Positions 35,102 through 44,772 are shown, counted from the stretch's first letter. The stretch: 64,000 bases of DNA from JAHBNG01 sp039028975 (GCA_039028975.1 JBCCHB010000046.1:38466-102465), one strand, 5' to 3'. Notes: a model not told the origin generated them from the letters alone. A program made the numbers and translations.

Positions 35102-35722
35102 TTATAGCTTCAATAAACTACCCAAAGGATCGTCATAATCTAGCTGACCCTCATGCTCAAACAAGATATCTGCGGCGCGCTTTAGAAATGGATGTTCATA
35201 GCTAATAGCGAGCAATGACTTCCACCGTTCTGGAAAAGCTCGCCGCATCACAGCCCATTGGGTAAAATTGGTAACTATATGATACTTGACCGCAATATGT
35301 TCAGCCGAGAAGCGCTCAAAGATGTGGTCTCGTACTTCCTCCCACTTCTGTACATTCGGCGCATAGTCCTCATGGCAGTGAACCAACTCATGGATCAGCA
35401 AAACGATAACTGCGTCCAAGTCCTCATCAATAAAAAATGTTAGCGGATCTTTAAAGCCCACAACGCCGGGCCATTTGTGTACTGCGTAAGCGGGCCACAA
35501 TGCTGTAAATTCATAGCCAAAAGAGCGAAACGCTGTGAAAACCCTGTCATTACACCTATCCCACACTTCCTGAGCTTGAGCGACAAAAGCTTGTCCAGGC
35601 TTGACATAATCATTGAGCCATTCATCGTAATGGTCGGCAAAATAGGCCTCATCAAGTGAACCCGTCCAACCAGAGAGAGAGGCGTCATAGGCTTCTGAAT
35701 AGCGCAGTTGAAGCTGAGACAT
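35102..35722 (-). CDS. Putative zinc metalloprotease-like protein (HELVH)
   Basis: 206 residues from ATG 35722 (the longest frame adds six residues). VIVLLIHELVHCHEDYAP provides an HExxH zinc-binding motif, with FERFSAEHIAVKYHIV about 20 residues later as a candidate third ligand. There is no signal peptide, so the protein is probably cytoplasmic. It resembles small uncharacterised zincin-like proteins. Catalysis is inferred from the motif only. Confidence 0.6.
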   Translation of the reverse strand: MSQLQLRYSEAYDASLSGWTGSLDEAYFADHYDEWLNDYVKPGQAFVAQAQEVWDRCNDRVFTAFRSFGYEFTALWPAYAVHKWPGVVGFKDPLTFFIDEDLDAVIVLLIHELVHCHEDYAPNVQKWEEVRDHIFERFSAEHIAVKYHIVTNFTQWAVMRRAFPERWKSLLAISYEHPFLKRAADILFEHEGQLDYDDPLGSLLKL

Positions 35723-35806
35723 TATGCTGGGAGGCCCCAAAAGTTAAATATGCGCGCAAGCTTACTAAACTGGGCGTTATATAAACCGTCTATCATTTGC
35801 TGCCCA

Positions 35807-36424
35807 TCATAACGGGAGCTTTTTTTGAAAGATGTAGATGACCTCATCGGCATCAAATTCTTTGCAGAGAGCATTCCGAACATCAGGAGCGTATCGGTCT
35901 GTCTTGACGTTGACGAACATCGTATCCTCGACCATTCGAGTCCGAACTATCTCATATCCCTTGGCGGAAAGCGATTCGGCTAACGCTAAATCATTACCAT
36001 AAAGCAGGTATTGAATGGGCTTATAGCCGTGTTTCAGATAGAAACGTTCTACGTATCCTGGTGCGGACCCGACGCCGATAAATCGTTCGCTGCGTTTGGC
36101 GACCTGTTCTTCCCAAAAGGCCAGCAATTTGCTCCCTAACCCCTGGGCCGCAAAGTCGTGTCTAACTACGATCCCTTGCAGGGAAATCTCGTCTTTTTCT
36201 TCTGGAAACTGCTCGGCAAGTGGCCACCCAAAGGATATTCCGATAAGTTCCTCTGCATTGAACAAGCCGACAAAAAGTTCGCTGTATTTGTTATACATTG
36301 CCATAAATTCTTCAAAAGGACCATCATCAAGATATTCTACCTTTAATTGGTAGGCGTCGTTCTGATTTTCTAATGAGAGCTGCCGGATGAATAGGCTTGA
36401 ATGGTCAAGTGAGATAGATGGCAT
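35807..36424 (-). CDS. GNAT family N-acetyltransferase
   Basis: 205 residues. EELIGISFGWPLAEQFPEEK and ISLQGIVVRHDFAAQGLGSKLL carry the V-x-x-x-x-A-x-x-L-G-S acetyl-CoA loop (Q/RxxGxG/A), followed by FYLKHGYKPIQYLL (motif B). This is a clear GNAT fold. The last 60 residues are a separate small region. Substrate unknown. It lies 10 nt downstream of marC and may be co-transcribed. Confidence 0.85.
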   Translation of the reverse strand: MPSISLDHSSLFIRQLSLENQNDAYQLKVEYLDDGPFEEFMAMYNKYSELFVGLFNAEELIGISFGWPLAEQFPEEKDEISLQGIVVRHDFAAQGLGSKLLAFWEEQVAKRSERFIGVGSAPGYVERFYLKHGYKPIQYLLYGNDLALAESLSAKGYEIVRTRMVEDTMFVNVKTDRYAPDVRNALCKEFDADEVIYIFQKKLPL

Positions 36425-36434
36425 CTTGATTGGC

Positions 36435-37094
36435 CTAATGAATAGAGCCTAAATTGGGAAAGTGTCCGCCAATGCCGTCCAATATAAACTCCACAGCAAT
36501 CGCCGCGATGATTAACCCCATCACCCGATGAAAGACGATAGTCGTTGTCCGATTCATCAGATGACCAGAGGCAATCACGGCCTGGAAGGAGGCCAAGATG
36601 CAGACCGCAACAGCAACCACAACAATGCTCACCACAATCTGGTGGGTAACTCCTTCATGATGATTGGCCAAAATGATGAGCGTGCTAATGGCCCCCGGCC
36701 CCGCCAAAATCGGCACGGCAATGGGGACAATGCCCAGCGATAACGCATTGGCATTGCTATCATCATCCTTCTTTGCTTCACCAAACGTTAGTTCGGAGCG
36801 CATCATGTCCAAAGAAATGAGTAACAAAAGCAGGCCACCTGCCACTCGGAAGGCTGGAATCGTGATACCAAATAGGTTGAGAATGGCCGTACCCAAAAAA
36901 GTAAATATCAGCATAATGGCTGCAAAGCCTATGGTGCCAACCGTTGCGATCTGCCGCTGTTCGTTCTGAGGACGATGTCCAGCTACGCTAATAAAGAGTG
37001 GCAAAATAAGGGGAGGAGAAACCAGCGCAAATAGACCGACAAATAGCTTAAGATATTCATTCCAATTCGTGAGTTCTGCAATGTCTAGGTACAT
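36435..37094 (-). CDS. MarC family integral membrane protein (UPF0056)
   Basis: 219 residues with six hydrophobic helices. LKLFVGLFALVSPPLILPLF, LFGITIPAFRVAGGLLLLLI and IVPIAVPILAGPGAISTLII are hallmark segments of the MarC/SNG1 family. The role is unknown; the historical antibiotic-resistance link was not confirmed. A Shine-Dalgarno GGAG precedes the ATG. A hairpin-like pair (TTGATCTCAG at 37123-37132 and CTGAGATCA at 37142-37150) lies upstream. Confidence 0.9.
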   Translation of the reverse strand: MYLDIAELTNWNEYLKLFVGLFALVSPPLILPLFISVAGHRPQNEQRQIATVGTIGFAAIMLIFTFLGTAILNLFGITIPAFRVAGGLLLLLISLDMMRSELTFGEAKKDDDSNANALSLGIVPIAVPILAGPGAISTLIILANHHEGVTHQIVVSIVVVAVAVCILASFQAVIASGHLMNRTTTIVFHRVMGLIIAAIAVEFILDGIGGHFPNLGSIH

Positions 37095-37217
37095 AAACCA
37101 TACTCCTTTTGTAACCTATAATTTGATCTCAGCAACCGGCACTGAGATCATTTCCTGATTGCAGATAGACCTTTCTCTCCTTCGCGGGGTTTCGTTGACT
37201 CCTCCTGTTTGTTGTTA

Positions 37218-37458
37218 TTATTCCGCGATATCACTCAAACGAGCTGCCTTAGACAATGCCTGGAAAGCCTCCGTAACGCTAGAATTAGCATAGCACTTTG
37301 CCTGCCAAAAAAGAGGTGCTTTCCCAATATTTCTACCGTTGACCTTGGCAATTCATGACAAAAATATGGCAGATGATAATGCTTTTTCCCGTTTTTTTTT
37401 GCTTCACCGTTTGCGCCCCGCTGGCTGGCGTGTCGGTAATGATAAAAATAGGTTGCAT
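37218..37458 (-). pseudogene. Possible decayed small ORF
   Basis: The minus strand from ATG 37458 reads MQPIFIITDTPASGAQTVKQ, then an A9 tract, and stops. A different frame downstream is protein-like (IAKVNGRNIGKAPLFWQAKC, then AFQALSKAARLSDIAE and stop at 37218). A frameshift at the A-tract plus one stop would join them into about 75 codons. I do not recognise the product. It occupies most of the 37095-37463 gap. Confidence 0.3.
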
Positions 37459-37463
37459 AAACT

Positions 37464-38609
37464 CTACTGCTTATACGGATCCGCCGCGTCCCGCATTCCA
37501 TCCCCAAGAAAATTAAAGGCTAGCACCGTCGTCACCACAAAGAGGGCCGGAATAATCGTCCACCAATAAATCGCCACGCTATGGATATTCTGGGCCTTCT
37601 CCAACAAAACGCCCCAACTGACTGCCGGCGAGCGCAACCCCAATCCCAAAAAACTGAGCGCGGTCTCGGCCAAAATCACCTCAGGTACGGCCAGCGTCAG
37701 ATGGACAATGAGATAGGAGGCAAAATTGGGGACGAGATGGGTCCGAATAATGCTCCATTCGCTAACATTGGCGACCCGCGCGGCCAGCACATAATCTGCT
37801 TCTCGCAGTTCGAGGAACTTGCCACGCACCACCCGCGCCAGACCGCCCCAAGAGACCAGTGATAGAATAATGACAATGCCAAAGTAGATCCGTACCACCG
37901 ACCAGTCTCTTGGCAAGGCCGCACTCAGCGCCACCCACAGAGGAATCGTGGGGATAGAGATCAAAAACTCGATAACTCGCTGAATGACCGTATCGATAAT
38001 GCCGCCAAAGTACCCTGATAGCCCTCCGAGCACAATTCCAATGATGAAAGAAAGAGCCACCCCAACCAGCCCGATGGAGAGGGAAAGCCTAGCCGCGTAG
38101 ATGGTACGTGAGAATACATCCCGTCCAATGGCGTCCGTGCCAAAGAGAAAGATGCCTCCTCCTTCTGCTACGCCAAAGAGACGTACATCTGTCTCAAAAA
38201 GACCCAGAACCCTATGGGTTTCCCCAGAGACCATGAAGCCAATTGGGTAGATGAGCGAATGGTCATCCACATAGATCTTCTCCAGCGTCTCAGGATCACG
38301 TTCAGAAGTTGTACCATAGACGAATGGCCCCACAAATTGCCCCTGATTGTCAAAGAAATGAACCACTGTCGGGGGCCGAAAGGAATACTCAGCAAACCGG
38401 ATTTCGCTTGAGTAAGGGGTAATGAAGTCCGCAAAGATAGCCATCAAGTAGAGGATTATCAGAACGGTCCCACCAATAATCGCCAGCTTATGGCGGCGAA
38501 ACTTCTGCCACATCAGTTGCCATTGGGATGCGAGGTAATAGCGTTCTTCTGCGCTGGTTGCCCGAGTCAACGTGGGCGAGTTGAGCGAATTGTTTGATGA
38601 TATGGTCAC
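37464..38609 (-). CDS. oppC: Oligopeptide ABC transporter permease (OppC-like)
   Basis: 381 residues from a GTG start one base after the oppB stop. The N-terminal helix (LAIIGGTVLIILYLMAIFAD) is followed by a large extracytoplasmic segment of about 100 residues (63-165). Then FLFGTDAIGRDVFSRTIYAA, the hallmark of OppC/DppC, and the EAA-loop region YVLAARVANVSEWSIIRTHL. It forms the heterodimeric channel with OppB. The extended loop after the first helix, as in some Chloroflexi and thermophile transporters, is longer than in E. coli OppC. Confidence 0.92.
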   Translation of the reverse strand: MTISSNNSLNSPTLTRATSAEERYYLASQWQLMWQKFRRHKLAIIGGTVLIILYLMAIFADFITPYSSEIRFAEYSFRPPTVVHFFDNQGQFVGPFVYGTTSERDPETLEKIYVDDHSLIYPIGFMVSGETHRVLGLFETDVRLFGVAEGGGIFLFGTDAIGRDVFSRTIYAARLSLSIGLVGVALSFIIGIVLGGLSGYFGGIIDTVIQRVIEFLISIPTIPLWVALSAALPRDWSVVRIYFGIVIILSLVSWGGLARVVRGKFLELREADYVLAARVANVSEWSIIRTHLVPNFASYLIVHLTLAVPEVILAETALSFLGLGLRSPAVSWGVLLEKAQNIHSVAIYWWTIIPALFVVTTVLAFNFLGDGMRDAADPYKQ

Positions 38610-38610
38610 A

Positions 38611-39603
38611 TTACGCTTCCTTCTCGTTGAAGCGGATTCTGGGGTCTACCCAAACCAGAAGTACGTCTGAGATAAAGGTGCCGATGACGGTCAATACCGT
38701 TAAGATGAGCAGAAGGCTAGAGGCCAGAAACATGTCCTCAGTAATGAGTGCGCTATAGAGCATGGGTCCGGTGGTAGGTAAGTTCAATACGAGTTCTACA
38801 ATAAAACCGCCAGAGACAATAAAAGGTAGCAGCCAACCAATGGTGCTTACAATTGGATTCAGCGCGACCCGCACAGGATATTTGAAGAGCAATCGAGATT
38901 CTCCCACGCCCTTTGCTCGAGCCGTCACTACATACTGCTTTCCCAGTTCGTCCAACAGAGAAGCGCGCATGACTCGGATTAGACCTGCAGTCCCCGCAGT
39001 CCCAATGATGATAATCGGTAGAGGCAGATGCTTCAATAGATCGATGAGCTTCGCCACGCTCCAATCGGCCCGCATATATTCAGGCGAGAAGAGACCACCT
39101 ACGCTCCATCCTGCATTTAGGAAAATGACAATCAGTATTAGAGCCAAGAGGAAATTGGGCGTCGCTAGCCCCAAAAAGCCGACGAACATAGCCGCGTAAT
39201 CACCAATCGAGTATTGATTGGTGGCCGAGTAGATGCCAATGGGAATGGCCACCAAGTAAGTGAAGATCAACGTCATTAGCGAAATCGTCATCGTTAGTCC
39301 GATGCGGTCGCCAATCAGATCCTGTACCCGCTGCTGATATTGAAACGACCAGCCAAGATCGCCCGTTAACACATTGCGGACCCAGCGAAGATATTGGCCA
39401 TACATTGGCTCATCCAAACCAAACTGGATGCGTAGATTCTCTAATTGCGCTTCATTTACTTCCTGGCCGGAGCGGGCCAACTGCACGGCAAGATTGTCAA
39501 CAAAATCCCCGGCGGGGAGCTGGATGATCATAAACGTAACAATGCTGGTCACGAAGATGACTATGAGCATGTAGATTAGGCGTTGGAAGAGATAACTGAA
39601 CAT
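38611..39603 (-). CDS. oppB: Oligopeptide ABC transporter permease (OppB-like)
   Basis: 330 residues. The N-terminus RLIYMLIVIFVTSIVTFMII, then QFGLDEPMYGQYLRWVRNVL and DLGWSFQYQQRVQDLI, are the family signature. YVVTARAKGVGESRLLFKY is the EAA loop that contacts the ATPase. Six transmembrane helices. Together with OppC, OppD, OppF and the binding protein it makes a complete importer, though the genes are dispersed over 20 kb on the same strand. Confidence 0.92.
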   Translation of the reverse strand: MFSYLFQRLIYMLIVIFVTSIVTFMIIQLPAGDFVDNLAVQLARSGQEVNEAQLENLRIQFGLDEPMYGQYLRWVRNVLTGDLGWSFQYQQRVQDLIGDRIGLTMTISLMTLIFTYLVAIPIGIYSATNQYSIGDYAAMFVGFLGLATPNFLLALILIVIFLNAGWSVGGLFSPEYMRADWSVAKLIDLLKHLPLPIIIIGTAGTAGLIRVMRASLLDELGKQYVVTARAKGVGESRLLFKYPVRVALNPIVSTIGWLLPFIVSGGFIVELVLNLPTTGPMLYSALITEDMFLASSLLLILTVLTVIGTFISDVLLVWVDPRIRFNEKEA

Positions 39604-39748
39604 TAGATACTACACCCCTACCGTTGATACTGCATGAAAATAATATTTGGTCGCTCAACCATAGGTCATATTTGAATCGTGATGTTACTAAACGAAATGG
39701 AGGTTGGCTCTGCGCTTCGCACAACTGCTTTGCATTCTTCAAGGTTAT

Positions 39749-40081
39749 TTACAGCTCGAAGACGCGCTCCATCAATGCCCAATGTTCATCGGCTTTGGCT
39801 TCGTTAACCCGCTCTTGATATCCATCCATCAGGCGTTGCCATTCCTCATAACGCGGACTCATACCATCAAGTTGAGCAAAGCCAGTAGCGGGGTCAAAGT
39901 CATCAGGAGCCTCCATGACCATAAACATGCGGCGACCGAGTAAATAGATGTTCATCTTGGCAATGCCAATGCTCTTAATACACTCCAACACTTCTGGCCA
40001 GACGTTGCGATGGTACTCTTTATATTCCTCAATCAGCTTGGGATCATCCTTGAGGTTAATCGTTAAAGCAAATTCTTTCAT
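39749..40081 (-). CDS. rhaM: L-rhamnose mutarotase-like protein (DUF718)
   Basis: 110 residues. KDDPKLIEEYKEYHRNVWPE carries the active-site HxxVWPE, and NIYLLGRRMFMVMEAPDDFD and WQRLMDGYQ complete the RhaM/DUF718 dimeric alpha-beta barrel. It interconverts alpha and beta anomers of L-rhamnose or, for close relatives, L-fucose. It lies next to a fucosidase and an MDR dehydrogenase, which suggests deoxyhexose use; L-fucose fits at least as well as rhamnose. Confidence 0.85.
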   Translation of the reverse strand: MKEFALTINLKDDPKLIEEYKEYHRNVWPEVLECIKSIGIAKMNIYLLGRRMFMVMEAPDDFDPATGFAQLDGMSPRYEEWQRLMDGYQERVNEAKADEHWALMERVFEL

Positions 40082-40406
40082 AAGTGATTTCTCTATAAGT
40101 GATTATTTGTCTCGGACAACATTGTCTCTTCGGCCACATCGGTATAGCTTTTGGAGAGTAGCATATACCCACTAGGGACGGTGATTTGCTCTTAGGATCG
40201 AGAATTGAATAAAACGTAATAGAAGATCTCTCAGATACTCGAGATGACAGGACCAAAGTTTCGGGTTGTATTTGATCTTGATTCCTTAGGTCACGTTGGC
40301 AATGTGACAATCGCAAAATGTCCCTCGGTTTGAAATTTATGGATTATATGAAGCTTATCCGGTAGCGAACGGGATCTTACGGTTGTACTAGATAGTCTGC
40401 CCTATG
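40082..40406. other. Gene-free stretch between mutarotase and dehydrogenase
   Basis: No convincing coding frame. A short GATCTCTCAGATACTCGAGATGACAG stretch near 40228-40255 resembles the element seen at 1081-1154, in degraded form. Confidence 0.4.
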
Positions 40407-41423
40407 TTAGCACCACGGATCGACGACGATTTTGGCGCTTTCGCCGCGGGCCAGTATTTCGAAGGCTTCTTGAATTTCGCTCATGGGCATTTTGTGGCTG
40501 ATGAGTTTGTCGGTGAGTGGGGAGTCCTGGATGACTTGCATTACTTTGGGATAGTCTGCTCGGTTGTAGAGCCAGGAGCCGACGACGGTTAGCCCTTTGC
40601 GGATCATGTCCGGGCTGACTTTGATGGTGAGATCATCGCCGCTTTCGCCCACAAATGCGACGCGCCCTCGGCGACGGGTGGCGTCGATACAGAGCCGCTC
40701 GGATGAGACGCGGCCAGAACAATCGACAGCGCAATCGACGCCGCGGCCATCGGTGAAGGCCAGTATCTGCTCCAGAATGTCATCATCGGTTGGATCAAGG
40801 ACCGCCTCGGCACCCAATTCTCGAGCGAGATTGGCCCGCCACGGCGCTGGTTCCACGCCAATGACACGCGCCCCACGGAACTTGGCATTGACAATGGCCC
40901 CCAGCCCAACTGGACCTAACCCTGTCACCAACACTGTATCCCTCGATATTACATTGATTGCTTCCATACCGCCAAAGGAGGCACCGACGCCGTCGATGGC
41001 CAGTGTGGCCTCTTCATAGGAGACGCCGTCGGGAATTTTGGGCAGCAGCCACGATGGTTTGAGCGTATAATGGGCAAAGGTTCCGGCCCCACTGGCCGAT
41101 CCGTTGAATTCTTGATAGTTGTAGCTCTCTTCGCAATAGACATAATCACCGGCCAGACAGAGCGCACAGGTGCCACACGGGAATTGAGGCAGCACCACAA
41201 CACGATCCCCCACATTGACGAGACCAGGCTGGGCCACGGCCACCACTTCGCCCGCACCTTCGTGGCCCATGATCGGGATTTTCCGTCCGGCCATGTAGGC
41301 TTTGTACTCGGTGCAGAGAGCCGAGGCGTGGACTTTAACCAGCGCCCAGTCGGCTTTGGGCTGTGGATCGAGGAGTTCGACAAATTCTACTTGACGTTCG
41401 CCAGAGATTGTTGCTTGGATCAT
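40407..41423 (-). CDS. Zinc-dependent alcohol/polyol dehydrogenase (MDR family)
   Basis: 338 residues. IMGHEGAGEVVAVAQPGLV (GHE motif), VVVLPQFPCGTCALCLAGDYVYC (structural-zinc cysteines) and TVLVTGLGPVGLGAIVNA (Rossmann GxGxxG) identify a medium-chain dehydrogenase/reductase. ALCTEYKAYMAG provides the catalytic-zinc Cys. The likely substrate is a sugar alcohol or fucose-derived compound, given the adjacent fucosidase. Its ATG overlaps the fucosidase stop by 4 nt. Confidence 0.88.
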   Translation of the reverse strand: MIQATISGERQVEFVELLDPQPKADWALVKVHASALCTEYKAYMAGRKIPIMGHEGAGEVVAVAQPGLVNVGDRVVVLPQFPCGTCALCLAGDYVYCEESYNYQEFNGSASGAGTFAHYTLKPSWLLPKIPDGVSYEEATLAIDGVGASFGGMEAINVISRDTVLVTGLGPVGLGAIVNAKFRGARVIGVEPAPWRANLARELGAEAVLDPTDDDILEQILAFTDGRGVDCAVDCSGRVSSERLCIDATRRRGRVAFVGESGDDLTIKVSPDMIRKGLTVVGSWLYNRADYPKVMQVIQDSPLTDKLISHKMPMSEIQEAFEILARGESAKIVVDPWC

Positions 41424-42877
41424 GAGTCAAATGGATTCTTTCGTATTATCTTGAAGGTGTAAGCATTCCCGCAGGGCTTCTGGTCAGGGGCGCTGATAAC
41501 CAACCCTGTATCGGTCATGGACCATGCCAAAGGCTGATCGCTGCCTAACATTTGCACAGAAGCAATCTCGGCGGGATAAAGCTGCTTCAGTTCGGTCAGC
41601 GTCGCTTCTTGACCAGGCCAGCCTAAACAGATGGCATAGATGGTGTCGTCCTTGACCGTGTAGCGGATATCTTCGGCAGTGTACTTTACCTCTTTGTCCT
41701 CCATAAAGTAGCCACCCTTGGGCATCTCGGTTGGCCCTTCGCCATAGGTAACCCAGGAGGTGGTGCCGTAGATGGCTTCGCTGTTAACGTCCATCCAGCG
41801 GCCAATGCCTTCTAGCAGATCCACACCCTCCTGAGGCAAGGTTCCGTCAGGCTTGGGACCAATGTTGAGCAGCATGTAGCCGTTTTTGCTAACGTTGTCG
41901 ATCAAGTAGTGGACGAGGGTATCCAGCGTCTTGTACTCGGTGCCTTTGAGATAAGCCCAGCCCTGGCCATCATCCACAGTAGTGTCGGTAATCCACGGGT
42001 GGTAGGTCATCTTGTCGAAGCGACCTAACTCTAGATCCACTATGCCTGTGCCGGGGGGCAGATTGTGCCACTTGTAGGTAACGGCAACTTCCTTGCCCCA
42101 CTCATTGGCCTTATTGTAGTAGTAGGCCAGCATCTCTCGCCGATAATGCTCCTGCACAAATTGAATGCCGAAATCGAACCAGAGAAGATCTGGTTCAAAA
42201 TTGTCAATGATCTCTTGTGTGCGGCCAAGCCACGAGTCAAGAAATGCTTTATTTGGGCGCTCTGCATCGCGCCATTGCTTCTGACCGTCTTCCAAATCAG
42301 GTGGTTCGTCAGGCCAGTTTGTATCATGAGGTGGACCGTATAGACCAGCGTAGGCCGGATCTGATGTGTCGAAGTCTTTGCGCCAATGCGGGAAGAACCA
42401 CCAGTTTTCGGCATGATGGAGCGCAGCCATAAAGCGCATCCCCTGTTTGCGAATGGCTTCGGCCATTTTGGCGACTACATCAACCTTTGGCCCCATTTTG
42501 GCCGCGTTCCACTCGGTGTACTTGCTGTCCCACATGGGGAAGCCATCATGATGTTCGGCCACAGGGCCGGCGAACTGGGCACCCGATTTCTTGAAGACCT
42601 CGGCCCACTCGTCGGCGTCAAAGTGTTCCGCGGTAAACATAGGGATAAAATCCTTGTAGCCAAATTCCGACGGGTGACCATAGGTCTTACAGTGATATTC
42701 GTACTGCTCAGTTCCCTCTCGATACATGTTATACGGATACCAAGTAACGTTGGGACCAGTGGCCGGAACCGAGTAGATGCCCCAATGGGTATAGATACCA
42801 AATTTGACATCCTGTAGCCATTGAGGATTGGGATGCTGTCGTAACGAGTTCCAGGTTGGTTGATATGTTTGAGTCAT
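41420..42877 (-). CDS. Alpha-L-fucosidase, GH29
   Basis: About 485 residues from ATG 42877 (a longer frame adds eight). VKFGIYTHWGIYSVPATGPN and AKYVGPVAEHHDGFPMWDS-like QFAGPVAEHHDGFPMWDSKY are GH29 hallmarks. LLWFDFGIQF carries the expected nucleophile Asp (WxD), and YMLLNIGPKPDGTLPQEGVD is the conserved NxGPxxDG segment. There is no signal peptide, so it acts on imported fuco-oligosaccharides in the cytoplasm. It is coupled with the dehydrogenase gene and follows a sugar transporter cluster on the same strand. Confidence 0.92.
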   Translation of the reverse strand: MTQTYQPTWNSLRQHPNPQWLQDVKFGIYTHWGIYSVPATGPNVTWYPYNMYREGTEQYEYHCKTYGHPSEFGYKDFIPMFTAEHFDADEWAEVFKKSGAQFAGPVAEHHDGFPMWDSKYTEWNAAKMGPKVDVVAKMAEAIRKQGMRFMAALHHAENWWFFPHWRKDFDTSDPAYAGLYGPPHDTNWPDEPPDLEDGQKQWRDAERPNKAFLDSWLGRTQEIIDNFEPDLLWFDFGIQFVQEHYRREMLAYYYNKANEWGKEVAVTYKWHNLPPGTGIVDLELGRFDKMTYHPWITDTTVDDGQGWAYLKGTEYKTLDTLVHYLIDNVSKNGYMLLNIGPKPDGTLPQEGVDLLEGIGRWMDVNSEAIYGTTSWVTYGEGPTEMPKGGYFMEDKEVKYTAEDIRYTVKDDTIYAICLGWPGQEATLTELKQLYPAEIASVQMLGSDQPLAWSMTDTGLVISAPDQKPCGNAYTFKIIRKNPFDS

Positions 42878-43455
42878 GAGTAATTTTCTTTTGTTTGACA
42901 AGTTCCGTACAGGTTTACCAAGAATTTACTACTGGATACTTTGCTACAATGGAGATTCTTCGGCTAGTTTGACAGTTCAAATGAGGCTGATTTGGTAAGA
43001 ACTCTTTTTATATATGGGCAACCTAGAGAGATTGACTCTGTTGGGCTAGTTCCTTAAGGTATCTGGGGTCCTTCAGGAATTCGGGATGGAGACTGGGCTT
43101 GCCGAAGTATTGAAAATAATGGAGGCCTGTTCTGTAACTCACGTGGAGTGTTGACGTAGGTTGCGGCTGGGGAGCTTGTCAGCCGCAACCTACTATAATA
43201 CTTGGGTTATTGTCAGACACAAGGGGTTGTTGCGTCTATCATTCAGCAACAAACCGCTTTTTCCGCCGACATGCTATCATATAAATGATATCCATAGGCA
43301 ATGTGTAATGAACAAAACCAAGTATTACACAAAAATGAATGACCAGATAAAATTTATCCTTCTCCTCTTACGGCTAGCGGCTTAATCTGGATAAACCGAA
43401 TTGCACGTCGGGACGAAATTTTACTGGCGTCCAGTAAAGTACCAGAAGGGTTTCT
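42878..43455. other. Gene-poor stretch with a short minus-strand coding fragment
   Basis: The minus strand (about 43034-43150) has an open frame ending YFGKPSLHPEFLKDPRYLKE then LAQQSQSL and stop, protein-like but without a clear start. It is a possible gene remnant. A perfect hairpin lies at 43156-43193, listed separately. A plus-strand frame of 74 codons starting in that hairpin is not convincing. Confidence 0.35.
43156..43193. repeat. Perfect 14-bp hairpin
   Basis: GTAGGTTGCGGCTG (43156-43169), loop GGGAGCTTGT, CAGCCGCAACCTAC (43180-43193). The stem is perfect and lacks a strong T-tract on either side. It may be a REP-type repeat or a weak terminator. Confidence 0.7.
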
Positions 43456-44772
43456 CTATGAAGGCATAAAACGTATGGCGGCCGCAGTACCGCTGGAAGC
43501 GAAGAGCAAAAGACCAGACACAGTCATACATGCCACCAGAAATCCCATCAAAGCAGCCAAAACGATACTGCGAGTTCCACCTCCCTGACTTAACGTGAAT
43601 TCAAACCAACCCCATCCTACATCCTGGATAAAATGAAGGGTGTAGTCGCCAGGTTCTATACCAGTCAGCGTAAATTCATTGTAGATATACTCATCTACCC
43701 GATATTCAAAGGTCCACTCATCAATTTTTTTTATAGCATCTTTCACATCGTTGGAAGGGCTCAGGAAAATTCCAACTGTTCCCTGTCCTTTGACATTCAC
43801 GATTCTCACCCGACCATCCCCTGGTTCAACTGTAACAGGAAAGGAGAGAACAGGTGTATTGCCCGCATTCATGAAGGCCGTATCATGCTGTAGATTGACG
43901 GCCACTTGGCGCTGCATAGATTGAACGGGGAAATAGGTTAAAAAGCTGAAGACGAATATAAGGACGGCAGGAAGAATAAAACCACGTGTCGTAAGCTTGC
44001 TTAGCGCAGGGGCAAGACTTGTCCTCCTTGTAAACTCCGTCGAAGGTGGATACTCATCCCTGGCTAGATCAGAGTAGTTACCCTGGCTTTTCAAGGCTCG
44101 CAATCGTTCTGCATACGCACGATGTTCTGATACAGGCTCTTTCGTGTGAGATTCATCAGAGGCTATCGTTGATGATTTGAGTTGCGGCTCCGCATCACCA
44201 CCAAATTTGGGCAATAACCACCCAAACCACAGTCGCCACAACAACCAGATGGGAAAAGAGATGGTCAAAGCCAAAATTAAGGCTACGCTAATATCGGTCG
44301 AGTAAGAGCGTCGCAGCACATCATTCCAACGGTATAGTTCAGGCTCGTCAGCCATCCACAGTGAAATATATTCTTGCTGAGTCAATCCCCACGTAATGAG
44401 CGCTACGGCAATCAGCATATAGAGCATAATAAAGCTGAAATACCACACTCGCTTGGGATCAACAACAAGTCCGATTTCATGTGCCCAAGCTGCGAAAATG
44501 CCTAATAGCCCGAAGGCCAAAAAACCAACACGCATTGACCAAATACTAGAAACCATGTTGCCCAGAGCGGCTGTTATAATCTGCCCCATAACAGTCAACA
44601 CAGAATCATCGGTCAAGACAACATCTTCGGCATTTGCTCGTGCCAATTGGTCAACCGTGGTATAGAAAACTCCAACTGTTGCGATCCCGGCATAAATGAC
44701 CAAGATGACGGTAAGTAGACCTAGTGCACTGGCCAAGAAACCAACACCAAGCGATTTTATGCTTAGAGACAT
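43456..44772 (-). CDS. Multi-pass membrane protein of unknown function
   Basis: 438 residues. About five helices in the first half (LGLLTVILVIYAGIATVGVF through ALTISFPIWLLWRLWFGW), a charged cytoplasmic linker (about 190-255), a sixth helix (GFILPAVLIFVFSFLTYFPV), an extracellular beta-type domain (SFPVTVEPGDGRVRIVNVKG, then EWTFEYRVDEY and GDYTLHFI), and a final helix. No family recognised. It follows the sugar-binding protein gene on the same strand after 148 nt, so an accessory role in that transporter is possible but unsupported. Confidence 0.6.
   Translation of the reverse strand: MSLSIKSLGVGFLASALGLLTVILVIYAGIATVGVFYTTVDQLARANAEDVVLTDDSVLTVMGQIITAALGNMVSSIWSMRVGFLAFGLLGIFAAWAHEIGLVVDPKRVWYFSFIMLYMLIAVALITWGLTQQEYISLWMADEPELYRWNDVLRRSYSTDISVALILALTISFPIWLLWRLWFGWLLPKFGGDAEPQLKSSTIASDESHTKEPVSEHRAYAERLRALKSQGNYSDLARDEYPPSTEFTRRTSLAPALSKLTTRGFILPAVLIFVFSFLTYFPVQSMQRQVAVNLQHDTAFMNAGNTPVLSFPVTVEPGDGRVRIVNVKGQGTVGIFLSPSNDVKDAIKKIDEWTFEYRVDEYIYNEFTLTGIEPGDYTLHFIQDVGWGWFEFTLSQGGGTRSIVLAALMGFLVACMTVSGLLLFASSGTAAAIRFMPS

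Noticed and set aside
43161..43385. Plus-strand open frame of 74 codons
   Set aside because: Starts within the perfect hairpin, has no recognisable domain and no ribosome binding site.
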